This document shows, one piece after another, positions 1-7,909 of a DNA stretch of 64,000 nucleotides. The DNA lies in assembly GCA_964538025.1 (NCBI GenBank), contig CAZICZ010000008.1, positions 1-64,000 on the forward strand. Direction: 5' to 3'. Origin of the DNA: UBA5078 sp964538025 (lineage in GTDB: Bacteria > Pseudomonadota > Gammaproteobacteria > Pseudomonadales > Pseudohongiellaceae). Made by a program: the position numbers and the translations under genes. The notes under the pieces are model-generated. The model ran no database searches. It saw only the letters and a program-made list of their open reading frames with translations, and was not told the DNA's origin. Each line of letters opens with the position of its first letter. Positions within the stretch are counted from its first letter, which is position 1.

Positions 1-335
1 GGCAGGAGGCTGGCCGCTGTTTCCCCGCCGGGCATGCCAGTGGCGCGTATTGCTGGTTGGGCCTGTATTTTCTGGCGCGACTTTACTGGCCTAAATGGCA
101 GTGGCCGGTGCTGGCGGGGGTTGTCGGGCTGGGGCTGATATTCGGCATTGCACAGCAGCTGCGCGGTGCCCACTTCGTGTCCCACGATGTCTGGACGGTG
201 TATATCAGCTGGATGTCGGCGGTGCTGTGCTACCGCTTTGTGTTTCGCCTGCCGGAGCCGACTAGCGGCCCAGCAGGTTCGCCGGTGAGAACTGGTCCGT
301 CAGCACGCGGCGCGTCTGATCCCAATCGGGCTTAG
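1..335 (+). CDS. PAP2-family membrane phosphatase, C-terminal part
   Basis: The gene enters from the left edge; the frame opens at base 3 and about 110 residues are visible. The stretch CFPAGHASG is the PSGH-like motif 2 of the PAP2 acid phosphatase superfamily, and GAHFVSHD carries the motif 3 histidine and aspartate. Two or three hydrophobic helices surround these motifs. Known PAP2 membrane proteins dephosphorylate undecaprenyl pyrophosphate, phosphatidylglycerophosphate or lipid A; the substrate cannot be told here. The last 74 bases overlap the convergent spermidine-synthase-like gene tail to tail, so the hydrophilic C-terminal residues may be a recent extension. Confidence 0.8.
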   Translation, partial: QEAGRCFPAGHASGAYCWLGLYFLARLYWPKWQWPVLAGVVGLGLIFGIAQQLRGAHFVSHDVWTVYISWMSAVLCYRFVFRLPEPTSGPAGSPVRTGPSARGASDPNRA

Positions 336-1188
336 TGCCCATGCGGCCGGGAAACTCCAGAATCTGGACACCGTAGGGCTTCAGGGGTTCGTAAAGGGGT
401 TGAGCGTTGGCCTTGAGCTCTCCCTGATTGGGCAGAGGCTTTTGCTGGGCAATGATCACGCGGTTGCCCGAGCCGCTCATCTTCAGGTTGAAGAACTCCC
501 CGAAAACGGCGCGGTAGGTCTCTGACTCATGTGAGTAGAGGCTGCTGGTAGAGAAGGTATTGGAGATCAGCACCCCGTCGGGCGTCATCACCTTCTTGAC
601 CTCCTCCAGAAACTCCTGGGTCAGCATATGCTCGGGAATGTATTCCCCGGTAAAGGCATCGAGCACGATGAAGTCGAAGGTGCGCCCTTCCAGCCCGGCC
701 CGCTTGATGAACACGCGCGCATCGACCACGTGGGTCTTGACCTTGTCGCTTTCCTGATACTGAAAAAACTGCTTGGCCACATTCACGACCGCCTGGTCAA
801 TTTCCAGCACTTCGATGGTGGCCTCGGGGTAGAGGTCATGCAGCGCGGTGGGCAGCGTGCCGCCGCCCAGACCGGCAATCAGGATATTTTTCGGATTGGG
901 ATTCACCAGCAGCCCGGCCATGGTCATGCGGGCATAGTGAAAGACGAATTCCTTCGGGTTATACATGTTCATGCAGGTCTGGTTGCGTTCGCCACGCACC
1001 GCGTTGAAGAGCAGGCAGCGGCGTCCCTCGACCTCTGTCACAAAGATATTGCGATACACCGAACGCTCTTCGTGCAGCGTCTCAGCACTGACGAGCCCAC
1101 TGAAAAGAGAACCACACATGACGAGACTGAAGGCCAGGCACTGCCGCCAGAAGGCTGTGCCGCGGTAAAGCGTTGTGTCAGTTTTCAT
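262..1188 (-). CDS. Spermidine synthase-like methyltransferase-fold protein with signal peptide
   Basis: This 308-residue protein has the SpeE fold: GLGGGTLPTAL is the nucleotide-binding glycine loop, EVLEIDQAVV the following acidic strand, and VLDAFTGEYIPEHML the catalytic aspartate region. An N-terminal hydrophobic stretch ending in VSA suggests export or membrane anchoring. The ATG at 1188 is chosen because CAGGAG lies about 8 bases upstream; a longer frame to 1299 only runs through the neighbouring gene. It overlaps the upstream membrane-protein gene by 11 bases, and together the two match a fused spermidine synthase split in two. Whether it makes polyamine is unknown, since many such fused homologues have no proven aminopropyl transfer. 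Confidence 0.8.
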   Translation of the reverse strand: MKTDTTLYRGTAFWRQCLAFSLVMCGSLFSGLVSAETLHEERSVYRNIFVTEVEGRRCLLFNAVRGERNQTCMNMYNPKEFVFHYARMTMAGLLVNPNPKNILIAGLGGGTLPTALHDLYPEATIEVLEIDQAVVNVAKQFFQYQESDKVKTHVVDARVFIKRAGLEGRTFDFIVLDAFTGEYIPEHMLTQEFLEEVKKVMTPDGVLISNTFSTSSLYSHESETYRAVFGEFFNLKMSGSGNRVIIAQQKPLPNQGELKANAQPLYEPLKPYGVQILEFPGRMGTKPDWDQTRRVLTDQFSPANLLGR

Positions 1189-1828
1189 AGCGATGCACTC
1201 CTGCCGTTTCCCGAACCGGCCATTGATGAACGAGCGCCACGGCCGATCCGCACAGCAGCAGGGCGCCAATGGACCCCCACATGATGGTGTCGATCTCAAA
1301 CCAGAGGACGAAGTAAAACGATGTCAGCAGCGTGCCCAGCGCACTGCCGAGCGTGGAAACAAAATACAGCATGCCCGCCATGCGACCGCTGTGCTCCTCG
1401 GAGCTCACGAGCAGCCGGATGGAGTACGGCGACACCATGCCCATCAGGCAGATGGGCAGGAAGTACAGTAAGGTCGCGGCGATCAGCGACCCGTAACGGG
1501 GGTCCTCGATGCTGAGAAAGACCTTGGTCATGGTCCACTCGCCCAGAAAGATGATGGGCAGGGACAGCAGGGCTGACAGGAAAAAGAATCCGGCAAAGGT
1601 GCGATGGCTCGGGTTGCGCGAGGAAAGCCTTCCTCCCCACAGATAGCCCAGCGAAAGCGAGAGCATGAAGATGGTGATGATGCTGCCCCAGACATACACA
1701 CTGGTACCGAAATACGGTGACAGCACGCGGCCGCCCAACAGTTCAATCGTCATGATCACAAAGCCGTTCAGGAAGGCGGCTAAAATGATCACATTCTGCA
1801 TCAGGGTGTTCTTGCTGGCGTGGGTCAC
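1178..1828 (-). CDS. Polytopic membrane half of a fused spermidine synthase
   Basis: About 216 residues with roughly six hydrophobic segments. The opening FLNGFVIMTIELLGGRVLSPYFG is the signature of the membrane domain that precedes the SpeE domain in fused spermidine synthases. I chose the GTG at 1828, which has a GAAGAA ribosome site; the frame stays open to 2035 but that part looks non-coding. The stop overlaps the start of the SpeE-like gene by 11 bases, implying translational coupling and joint function. In many bacteria these two parts form one polypeptide, so this is a split form. Confidence 0.8.
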   Translation of the reverse strand: MTHASKNTLMQNVIILAAFLNGFVIMTIELLGGRVLSPYFGTSVYVWGSIITIFMLSLSLGYLWGGRLSSRNPSHRTFAGFFFLSALLSLPIIFLGEWTMTKVFLSIEDPRYGSLIAATLLYFLPICLMGMVSPYSIRLLVSSEEHSGRMAGMLYFVSTLGSALGTLLTSFYFVLWFEIDTIMWGSIGALLLCGSAVALVHQWPVRETAGVHRYEN

Positions 1829-2113
1829 GGCGGTTTCTTCTTGTGTTGATGGTCGTGTGTAGACGTGCGTGTCTGGCAGTGGGCAGGCGTTCACCGGTGC
1901 CTGAAAATACGTGATCTCCCCGGGGTAGGTCAAGGCAGGCACCGGGCGCTGTCCCTCGTCTAAATTTTGGTCAATCAATTGCCAGCCCCGGCAGGCGGGC
2001 GTATTCTTGCCGCGCCGTTTTCTCTGGCTGCGCACGGATGCCTGCGGTCCCTACTAAGAACCCGATTTCGCCCACTTCTGTTCACCGGTCCCGCAAGGAC
2101 CAGGACACCGCCT

Positions 2114-3535
2114 ATGGCTGACACCGCGCCTCCCGCCCCCGCGGCGACTCCCGCTGCCCCGCTGCGCCTCAGCCTGGGCCGACTGGCCGCGCCCACCATT
2201 GTGGGCAATCTGCTGCTGTCGCTGGTGCATCTGGCGGCCATCAAGATCGTCGCCAGCCTCGGCGACGCCGCTGTCGCCGCCGTCCTCGCGGCGGACCGCA
2301 TCTACATGGCGATCCAGCTCATCGTGTTCTCCATCACCGTCGGCACCACGGCGATGGTGGCGCACGCCTGGGGCGCCCGCAACCCGGATGAGGCCGACCG
2401 TGTCATCAAGGTCTCCATGGTCATTGCATTGGCGGCCTCGCTGCTGCTGTGCCTCCTGATTCCCTTCCTGGCACAACCCTTGGTCGGCATCTTTGGCCTT
2501 GAAGGCGCGCTGCTGGTCGAGGCCGGCCAGTATCTCCAGATTCTGATCTACTTCAATGTGTTCTTTGCCTTTCTGGCGGTTATCAGTGCCGGCCTGCGGG
2601 CGGCAGGCGATACCCTGACGCCGGTCTGGGTCGTGGCCATCGGCAACCTCGTGAATATCGCGCTGGCCTATGTGCTGGTGTATGGCGCCTTTGGCCTGCC
2701 CCAGTTCGGCGTGCAGGGCGCGGCCTTTGCCTCCGGACTCTCCTATGCCGGGGTAGCGCTGGTGTTTTTGCTGCTGTGGCAACGGCAGAAGTTGATCCTC
2801 AAACCGCGACGGCAGGCGTTCTTCACCCGCGAACGGCTGGCGCATCTGGTGCGCATCGCTGTGCCGGCCGGTATCGAACAAACCCTGTTCAACGTGTCCA
2901 TCATCAGTTTCATGTGGGTGGTGTCCCTGTTCGGAACCGAGGCCTTCACGGCCTACGGGATCGGGGTCAACATCCTCTCGCTGTCCATTGTGATCGGCAT
3001 GGGTTTCTCGATTGCGACCTCCACCATGGTGGGACAGCATCTGGGCGCAAAGCAGCCCGAGGAGGCTGAGCGCGCCGCGTGGCGCAATCTGCGGATCGCC
3101 TTTGGCATCATGCTTAGCATCGGGATTGTCCTGGGGGCCAATGCCCGCACGATCGGGGGCTTTTTTGTGTCGAGCCCCGAGATTCTCGACAACCTTGTCG
3201 CCCTGACGATCATGGTGGCCCTCGTCCAGCCGATGATGTCGATCGAGTTCACTCTAGGAGGCGCACTGCGCGGGGCCGGCGACACCCGCTCCCCGGCCCG
3301 CATCATGTTTACCGGCATATTTTTCGGCCGGGGCGTCATGACAGCGCTCTTCTATTTTGCCGGGCTGGGGGTGTGGTGGATTTATGCCGCGCTGATTGCG
3401 GACTACATCATCAAGTCCAGCATGTACCTGCAGATCTTTCGCAAGGGGAAGTGGAAGCGCGCCTTCGAGCGCAGTGCCCGCAAGCAGCGCAAGCGAGCGG
3501 AGGCCAAGGCCCTCAAAGCCCGGAAGACGCCATGA
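2114..3535 (+). CDS. MATE-family multidrug/sodium antiporter
   Basis: A 473-residue protein with twelve predicted hydrophobic helices in two homologous halves. The LGRLAAPTIVGNLLLSLVHL start and the repeated AAGDTLTP / GAGDTRSPA motifs are typical of MatE (NorM/DinF) transporters, which export cationic drugs or toxins in exchange for Na+ or H+. The ATG at 2114 is preceded by AGGACA; upstream in-frame codons give proline- and arginine-rich sequence unlike the family. The C-terminus is a highly basic tail (KQRKRAEAKALKARK). The gene is divergent from the spermidine-synthase pair, and its last 23 bases overlap the convergent phosphotransferase gene. Confidence 0.9.
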   Translation: MADTAPPAPAATPAAPLRLSLGRLAAPTIVGNLLLSLVHLAAIKIVASLGDAAVAAVLAADRIYMAIQLIVFSITVGTTAMVAHAWGARNPDEADRVIKVSMVIALAASLLLCLLIPFLAQPLVGIFGLEGALLVEAGQYLQILIYFNVFFAFLAVISAGLRAAGDTLTPVWVVAIGNLVNIALAYVLVYGAFGLPQFGVQGAAFASGLSYAGVALVFLLLWQRQKLILKPRRQAFFTRERLAHLVRIAVPAGIEQTLFNVSIISFMWVVSLFGTEAFTAYGIGVNILSLSIVIGMGFSIATSTMVGQHLGAKQPEEAERAAWRNLRIAFGIMLSIGIVLGANARTIGGFFVSSPEILDNLVALTIMVALVQPMMSIEFTLGGALRGAGDTRSPARIMFTGIFFGRGVMTALFYFAGLGVWWIYAALIADYIIKSSMYLQIFRKGKWKRAFERSARKQRKRAEAKALKARKTP

Positions 3536-4589
3536 CGCGCTCGCACATGCGCTGCAGGCTGTGGACTTTGTGGATCATGGTGGCAAACCGGGCATCGCGC
3601 GTCAGTCCCTGGGCATAGCGGGTGTAAATCTGCTGACCGATCACCGCGAGGCGGAACAGGCCGAAGCAGAAATAAAAATCGAAACGCTCGACCTTCAGCC
3701 CCGTGCGCTCAGCGACGCGGGCAACAATTTCGGCACGGGTCGGGGCGCCGGGAACGTCGCTGGGCATCGCGCGGAACCGGCGATAATCCTCCGGATCTGT
3801 GGCCTCCACCCAATAGCCAAGCGTGCACCCCAGATCCATCAAGGGATCCCCCACCGTCGCCATTTCCCAGTCCAACACGCCAAGAATCTTCAGCGGGTTT
3901 TGTGCGGACCAGATGACATTGTCCAGCTTGTAGTCGTTATGAATCAGGCTGGCGAGGCCGCTGTCGGCAGGCATTGTGTCATGCAGCCAGCGCATGGTTT
4001 TTTCAAAATCCGGCGCATCGGCTGTCACTGCATCACGGTAACGCGCACTCCAACCCTCGACCTGACGCTTCACATAGCCTTCCGGCCGGCCAAAGGTGTC
4101 CAGTCCCGCCTTCTTCAGATCGATGCCATGCAATTCGCCCAGCACGTCGAACAGGGTGAAAAACTGTTCGCGCACCTGCGCGGGGCTCAGGTGCAGGGAC
4201 GCCGGATAGTCCCGACGAATCACCACCCCGGACAGGTAGGACATCAGGTAGAAATCGCAGCCCAGCACCGCATGGTCCTGACAAAAATGCAGGGGGGTGG
4301 GGGCATAGGGAAAGACACCGTTGATGGCAGACAAAATTCTGAACTCGCGACCCATGTCGTGGGCGGAACGCACCTTGCTGCCGAAGGGAGGGCGCCGCAG
4401 CACCCACTTTTGCTCTCCGACGCTGAGCAGATAGGTCAGGTTCGAAAACCCGCCGGGAAATTGCTGCACCTGCAGCGAGGAAAGATCGCCTCCCAGCACC
4501 GGCTGCAGATATTCCCGCAAACGGGCGATATCCACTTCCTCACCCTCCCTGACCTCGGTGGCCTTGTCCAGCAAATCCCTGTCGTTCAC
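3513..4589 (-). CDS. ACAD10/11-type phosphotransferase (LvaA-like kinase)
   Basis: A 358-residue aminoglycoside-phosphotransferase-fold kinase. The family pattern is clear: PGGFSNLTYLL, WVLRRPP, AHDMGREFRIL, the catalytic loop IHNDYKLDNVIW and the metal-binding segment VLDWEMATVGDPLMDLG. This subfamily resembles the kinase domain of human ACAD10/11 and LvaA of Pseudomonas putida, which phosphorylate the 4-hydroxyl of 4-hydroxyacyl-CoA. The GTG at 4589 is used because GAGGAG lies 10 bases upstream. It is the last gene of a minus-strand operon after two acyl-CoA dehydrogenases and a histidine phosphatase, which supports that role. Aminoglycoside resistance is unlikely. Family certain, substrate inferred. 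Confidence 0.85.
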   Translation of the reverse strand: MNDRDLLDKATEVREGEEVDIARLREYLQPVLGGDLSSLQVQQFPGGFSNLTYLLSVGEQKWVLRRPPFGSKVRSAHDMGREFRILSAINGVFPYAPTPLHFCQDHAVLGCDFYLMSYLSGVVIRRDYPASLHLSPAQVREQFFTLFDVLGELHGIDLKKAGLDTFGRPEGYVKRQVEGWSARYRDAVTADAPDFEKTMRWLHDTMPADSGLASLIHNDYKLDNVIWSAQNPLKILGVLDWEMATVGDPLMDLGCTLGYWVEATDPEDYRRFRAMPSDVPGAPTRAEIVARVAERTGLKVERFDFYFCFGLFRLAVIGQQIYTRYAQGLTRDARFATMIHKVHSLQRMCERVMASSGL

Positions 4590-4608
4590 GCGCCGCTGCT
4601 CCTCACTC

Positions 4609-5307
4609 CTAGCGATAGGTAATTTTTTCACGCAAGCCCGGTTTTTCCAGATGGGCAAGTCCATTGAACAGCGTCAAGGATACACGCCCGCCGCCATAGC
4701 GAATACGGGTCACGGCACTGTTATTGACCATCCAGTTCGCAGCAATCACCTGCGAATCCGGCAGGCCGAGCACGCGCTGTAGTGCCAACGCAATGACGCC
4801 TCCCGAGGTTGCCACCAGCACGCGGGCTCCTTGGTTGTGCCGCGCCATCAGGGTATCGATTGCGGTGTGCACCCGCGCCTTGAAACTGAGCCAGGGCTCA
4901 AAGCCGGTGTCCTGCGGGCCGGGCTGCAGGCGCGCCGCAATCCAGTGCGAGGTTGCAGCTTCAAAGATCAATTGGAAGGCCTTGCGATCAAGAATCGGGA
5001 GCTCCACGGGCTCGGGGGACACATGATGATCGCGCAGATAGATGCCGATCAGGGGGGTGCCGTCGTACTCGTTGAGCCCGGGCTCGATCATCGGGGCAGT
5101 AGCGCCCTGTACCAGAGGCAACAGCCGTTCGGCCGTTTCGCGCTGACGGAGCAGTGTTCCACAATACAGGTGATCGAAGGTTTCGCCGGTGTCCGCCCAG
5201 TGGCGGGCGAGCAGATCAACCTGCTCCTCCCCCAGGGGGGACAGTTTGTCGTAGGAGTGTGCGCCGAATGACGCCTGCCCGTGGCGGACGAGTATCAGTT
5301 CACTCAC
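4609..5307 (-). CDS. Histidine phosphatase family protein (phosphoglycerate-mutase-like)
   Basis: A 232-residue protein starting with ELILVRHGQASFG, the RHG motif whose histidine is phosphorylated during catalysis. VLVATSGGVI replaces the usual second-histidine motif SHGG, so the usual second histidine is absent here and activity may be altered. The GTG at 5307 puts the RHG motif at residue 8, as usual in the family; upstream in-frame sequence is low-quality. It lies between an acyl-CoA dehydrogenase (14-base gap) and the kinase gene (19-base gap), so it is co-transcribed with them. It might act on phosphorylated acyl-CoA or CoA intermediates, but that is a guess from context. Confidence 0.85.
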   Translation of the reverse strand: MSELILVRHGQASFGAHSYDKLSPLGEEQVDLLARHWADTGETFDHLYCGTLLRQRETAERLLPLVQGATAPMIEPGLNEYDGTPLIGIYLRDHHVSPEPVELPILDRKAFQLIFEAATSHWIAARLQPGPQDTGFEPWLSFKARVHTAIDTLMARHNQGARVLVATSGGVIALALQRVLGLPDSQVIAANWMVNNSAVTRIRYGGGRVSLTLFNGLAHLEKPGLREKITYR

Positions 5308-5321
5308 GTGAGACGCCTGCC

Positions 5322-6467
5322 TTATAAGCGTGCGTAACGCAGGGTGTGGTAATCGGCATTGCCAAACATCAGATCGATGCCGCTGACCCGCTTGAAGTAA
5401 TGGCCGACATCCAGCTCGTCGGTGATACCGATTCCGCCATGCAGTTGCACCGCCTCCTGCCCGACAATGCGAATGGCTTTGCCGACACGGCTTTTTGCGG
5501 CGGACACCGCCTTTGATTTCTCCGCTGCACAAATGTCGCTGTCCAGTTTCATGGCCGCCATGATCACAATGGAGCGTGCCAACTGGCACTCAATGAACAT
5601 CGTAGCCATCCGGTGTTGCAGCGCCTGGAATGTCCCGATGGCAGTGCCGAACTGTTTGCGCGTCTTGCTGTATTCGACCGTCTTTTGCAGCAGCATGTCC
5701 ATGGCGCCAATCGCCTCGGCGCTCACACACAGGGTGGCGCGGTCCACTGCCTGCTCCAGTGCGGCGAACGCCTCGCCCTCCTGCCCCAGCAGAGCACTTG
5801 CAGGCACACGAACACCCTGCAGATTCACGTGCGCTGCGCGGTGCCCGTCCACAGTGGGGTAACCGTGTCGCGTGACGCCCTGCGCACCGGCCTCCACCAG
5901 AAACAGTGAAATACCCCCGCTCTCCAGGGATTCACCACGGGTGCGGGCACTGACAAGAAGGTGGTCAGCATGCTCGGCATTGAGCACAAGCACTTTACTG
6001 CCCGTGAGCACATAGTCATCACCCTCACGCACAGCGCGAGTGCTGACATTGGCAAGATTATAGCGACTCTGCGGCTCATACAGCGCGCAGGCTAATTGCA
6101 CCGAACCTTCCATAATGGCCGGCAGCAGCGCATCCTTCTGGGCCTCGTTGCCCAGGGTGGCGACAAGGCCTCCCCCCAGCACTGCGGTTGGAATGAATGG
6201 CTCCACCACCATGGCCTTGCCAAACTCTTCCATCAGCACCATCAGGTCTGTGGCAAGCCCCCCGAAGCCGCCGTCGTCCTGCGAGAAGGGCACGGTCAGC
6301 CAGCCCAGCTCCGCAAACAACGCCCAATGCGCCTCGCTGTAGCCCTTGGGGCTGGCGAGTATCGCCTTGCGGTCGTCAAAGGAATAATGTCTGTGCACAA
6401 ACTTCTGCACGCTTTCTTGCAGCATCTGCTGCTCTTCGCTGTATGAAAAATCCACGCTGATTCCCAC
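5322..6467 (-). CDS. Acyl-CoA dehydrogenase (second in operon)
   Basis: A 381-residue flavoprotein of the acyl-CoA dehydrogenase family: N-terminal helical domain, beta middle domain and C-terminal helical domain ending in EAVQLHGGIGITDE, a typical FAD-contacting motif. Some middle-domain motifs are degenerate (CALYEPQSRYNLANVST in place of the usual ACTEPxxGSD pattern), as in the small partner subunits of heteromeric ACADs such as FadE pairs in actinobacteria. It follows the other ACAD gene by 17 bases, and the two may form one hetero-oligomer. The expected role is alpha,beta-dehydrogenation, or in the ACAD10/11 pathway phosphate elimination, of an acyl-CoA. Confidence 0.88.
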   Translation of the reverse strand: MGISVDFSYSEEQQMLQESVQKFVHRHYSFDDRKAILASPKGYSEAHWALFAELGWLTVPFSQDDGGFGGLATDLMVLMEEFGKAMVVEPFIPTAVLGGGLVATLGNEAQKDALLPAIMEGSVQLACALYEPQSRYNLANVSTRAVREGDDYVLTGSKVLVLNAEHADHLLVSARTRGESLESGGISLFLVEAGAQGVTRHGYPTVDGHRAAHVNLQGVRVPASALLGQEGEAFAALEQAVDRATLCVSAEAIGAMDMLLQKTVEYSKTRKQFGTAIGTFQALQHRMATMFIECQLARSIVIMAAMKLDSDICAAEKSKAVSAAKSRVGKAIRIVGQEAVQLHGGIGITDELDVGHYFKRVSGIDLMFGNADYHTLRYARL

Positions 6468-6484
6468 TCGCGCCGAAGCGCTGT

Positions 6485-7684
6485 TTACAGGCCCAATACG
6501 GCCTTGCAGATGATGTTTTTCTGGATCTCGTTAGACCCGCCATAAATGGACGATTTGCGGTTGTTGAAATAGGTCAACGCGGCCGCCGCTTCCCCGTGGC
6601 GCCCAATCACATCGCCGGTATAGCTTTCCTCAAACTGTTCGGGGACATAGGGCAGGCACTGCCAGGCAGCAAGCTCCATATACAGCTCATCGATGGACTG
6701 CCCAAGTTCAGACCCCACGATCTTGAGAATGGAAGACTCCGGCCCCGGTGCCTTGCCAACGCTGACCGCGGCGAGCGCGCGCAGCTCGGCATATTCCAGC
6801 GCGAGCATCTGCATCTCTGCTTCCGCAACCTTGCGACTGAAAAGGGGGTCCTGTGCCAGCGTGCCTCCATTGCCATCGGACGCCTCTGCCGCCAGCGTGT
6901 GCAGTTTTTCCAGCCGCACCTTGGAGCGGGGCACACCGGCAATATTGGTGCGTTCGTGCGTCAGCAGCACCTTGGCGTAGGTCCAGCCCTTGTTCTCTTC
7001 CCCGATCAGGTTTTCCACCGGTACCCGCACATTGTCGAAATGCACTTCGTTCACTTCCGGCGTGCCGTCGATCAGGACGATGGGGGAGACCTTGATGCCT
7101 GGGGACTTCATGTCGATCAGCAGAAAGCTGATCCCTTCTTGCTTCTTCACCGAGTTGTCGGTCCGCACCAGACAGAAGATCCAGTCAGCGTACTGCCCCA
7201 GCGTGTTCCAGGTCTTGGTGCCGTTGACGACATAGTGATCGCCGTCCCGCACCGCGGTCGTCTTTAAAGAGGCAAGGTCGGACCCGGAGTTGGGCTCGGA
7301 GTAGCCCTGACACCACCACACATTGCTTTCGAGAATGTCGGGCAGGAAGCGCTTTTTCTGCTCCTCGTTGCCATAGGTGAAGATGACCGGGCCCACCATT
7401 TTCATTCCGAACGCGATGGGTTCGGGCGCGCCGACGCGGGCCATTTCTTCCGCAAAAATGTACTTCTGGATGGCCGTCCATCCCGTGCCACCGTATTCCA
7501 CTGGCCAGTTGGGTGCGGCCCATCCCTTGCGATAGAGAATCTTCTGCCAGCGAACGAAGTCGTCCTTTTCAAGCCGCAGGCGATTCTCGACCTTGTGGCG
7601 AATGTCCCGCGGAAATTCCGACTCCAGAAAGGCTCTGGCTTGCTGCTGGAATTCCAGCTCTTGCGCGGTGAAAGCGGCGTTCAC
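6485..7684 (-). CDS. Acyl-CoA dehydrogenase (first in operon)
   Basis: A 399-residue protein with the full ACAD pattern: WCQGYSEPNSGSDLASL is the middle-domain FAD/substrate motif, VNGTKTWNT follows, and the C-terminus YGGSNEIQKNIICKAVLGL is the classic family ending. The start is a GTG at 7684 preceded by AAGGAG. It opens a four-gene minus-strand operon (ACAD, ACAD, histidine phosphatase, kinase). With the kinase downstream, the set resembles the bacterial equivalent of ACAD10/11 and the levulinate genes lvaA/lvaC. Direction of transcription and tight spacing are seen; the pathway is inferred. Confidence 0.9.
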   Translation of the reverse strand: MNAAFTAQELEFQQQARAFLESEFPRDIRHKVENRLRLEKDDFVRWQKILYRKGWAAPNWPVEYGGTGWTAIQKYIFAEEMARVGAPEPIAFGMKMVGPVIFTYGNEEQKKRFLPDILESNVWWCQGYSEPNSGSDLASLKTTAVRDGDHYVVNGTKTWNTLGQYADWIFCLVRTDNSVKKQEGISFLLIDMKSPGIKVSPIVLIDGTPEVNEVHFDNVRVPVENLIGEENKGWTYAKVLLTHERTNIAGVPRSKVRLEKLHTLAAEASDGNGGTLAQDPLFSRKVAEAEMQMLALEYAELRALAAVSVGKAPGPESSILKIVGSELGQSIDELYMELAAWQCLPYVPEQFEESYTGDVIGRHGEAAAALTYFNNRKSSIYGGSNEIQKNIICKAVLGL

Positions 7685-7769
7685 GAGGGGGTCTCCTTGC
7701 TAGAAATGGCATCGGGCGAGCCGATTTGGAAGCCGACTCTATCACTTTTGCAAAGGCTTGAAAACGGAA

Positions 7770-7789
7770 AATCGAGCAAATGTTCGATT
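7770..7789. promoter_or_regulatory. Inverted repeat upstream of the acyl-CoA dehydrogenase operon
   Basis: AATCGA and TCGATT form perfect 6-base arms around an 8-base centre, about 85 bases before the first ACAD gene. Fatty-acid regulators of the TetR type often bind dyads of this size near such promoters. The binding protein is unknown. The rest of the 225-base gap holds no other clear signal except a weak TTTTCA/TAGAGT pair on the minus strand. Confidence 0.3.
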
Positions 7790-7909
7790 GTCACCGCACA
7801 ACGGTAGGCGCTTGTATTGCGAAGGAAAAGTGCGCGGGTTCGCGGCTCCAGAGGGCAGCGCGATGAGCGAGGGGGAGCGGGCAAAATGACGGCGGGGCAT
7901 GCCCCGTGA

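Noticed and set aside
1967..2113. Longer N-terminus for the MATE exporter
   Set aside because: Arg/Pro-rich and unlike the family; the ATG at 2114 has a ribosome site.
3513..4589. Aminoglycoside resistance gene
   Set aside because: Motifs and operon fit the ACAD10/11-type acyl-CoA kinase group instead.
3396..4622. 408-codon plus-strand frame opposite the phosphotransferase
   Set aside because: Shadow of the kinase gene; no domain and no ribosome site.
7893..7906. Palindrome CGGGGCATGCCCCG just after the DUF4105 gene as terminator
   Set aside because: No loop of usable size and no adjacent T-run; it may only be a chance palindrome.
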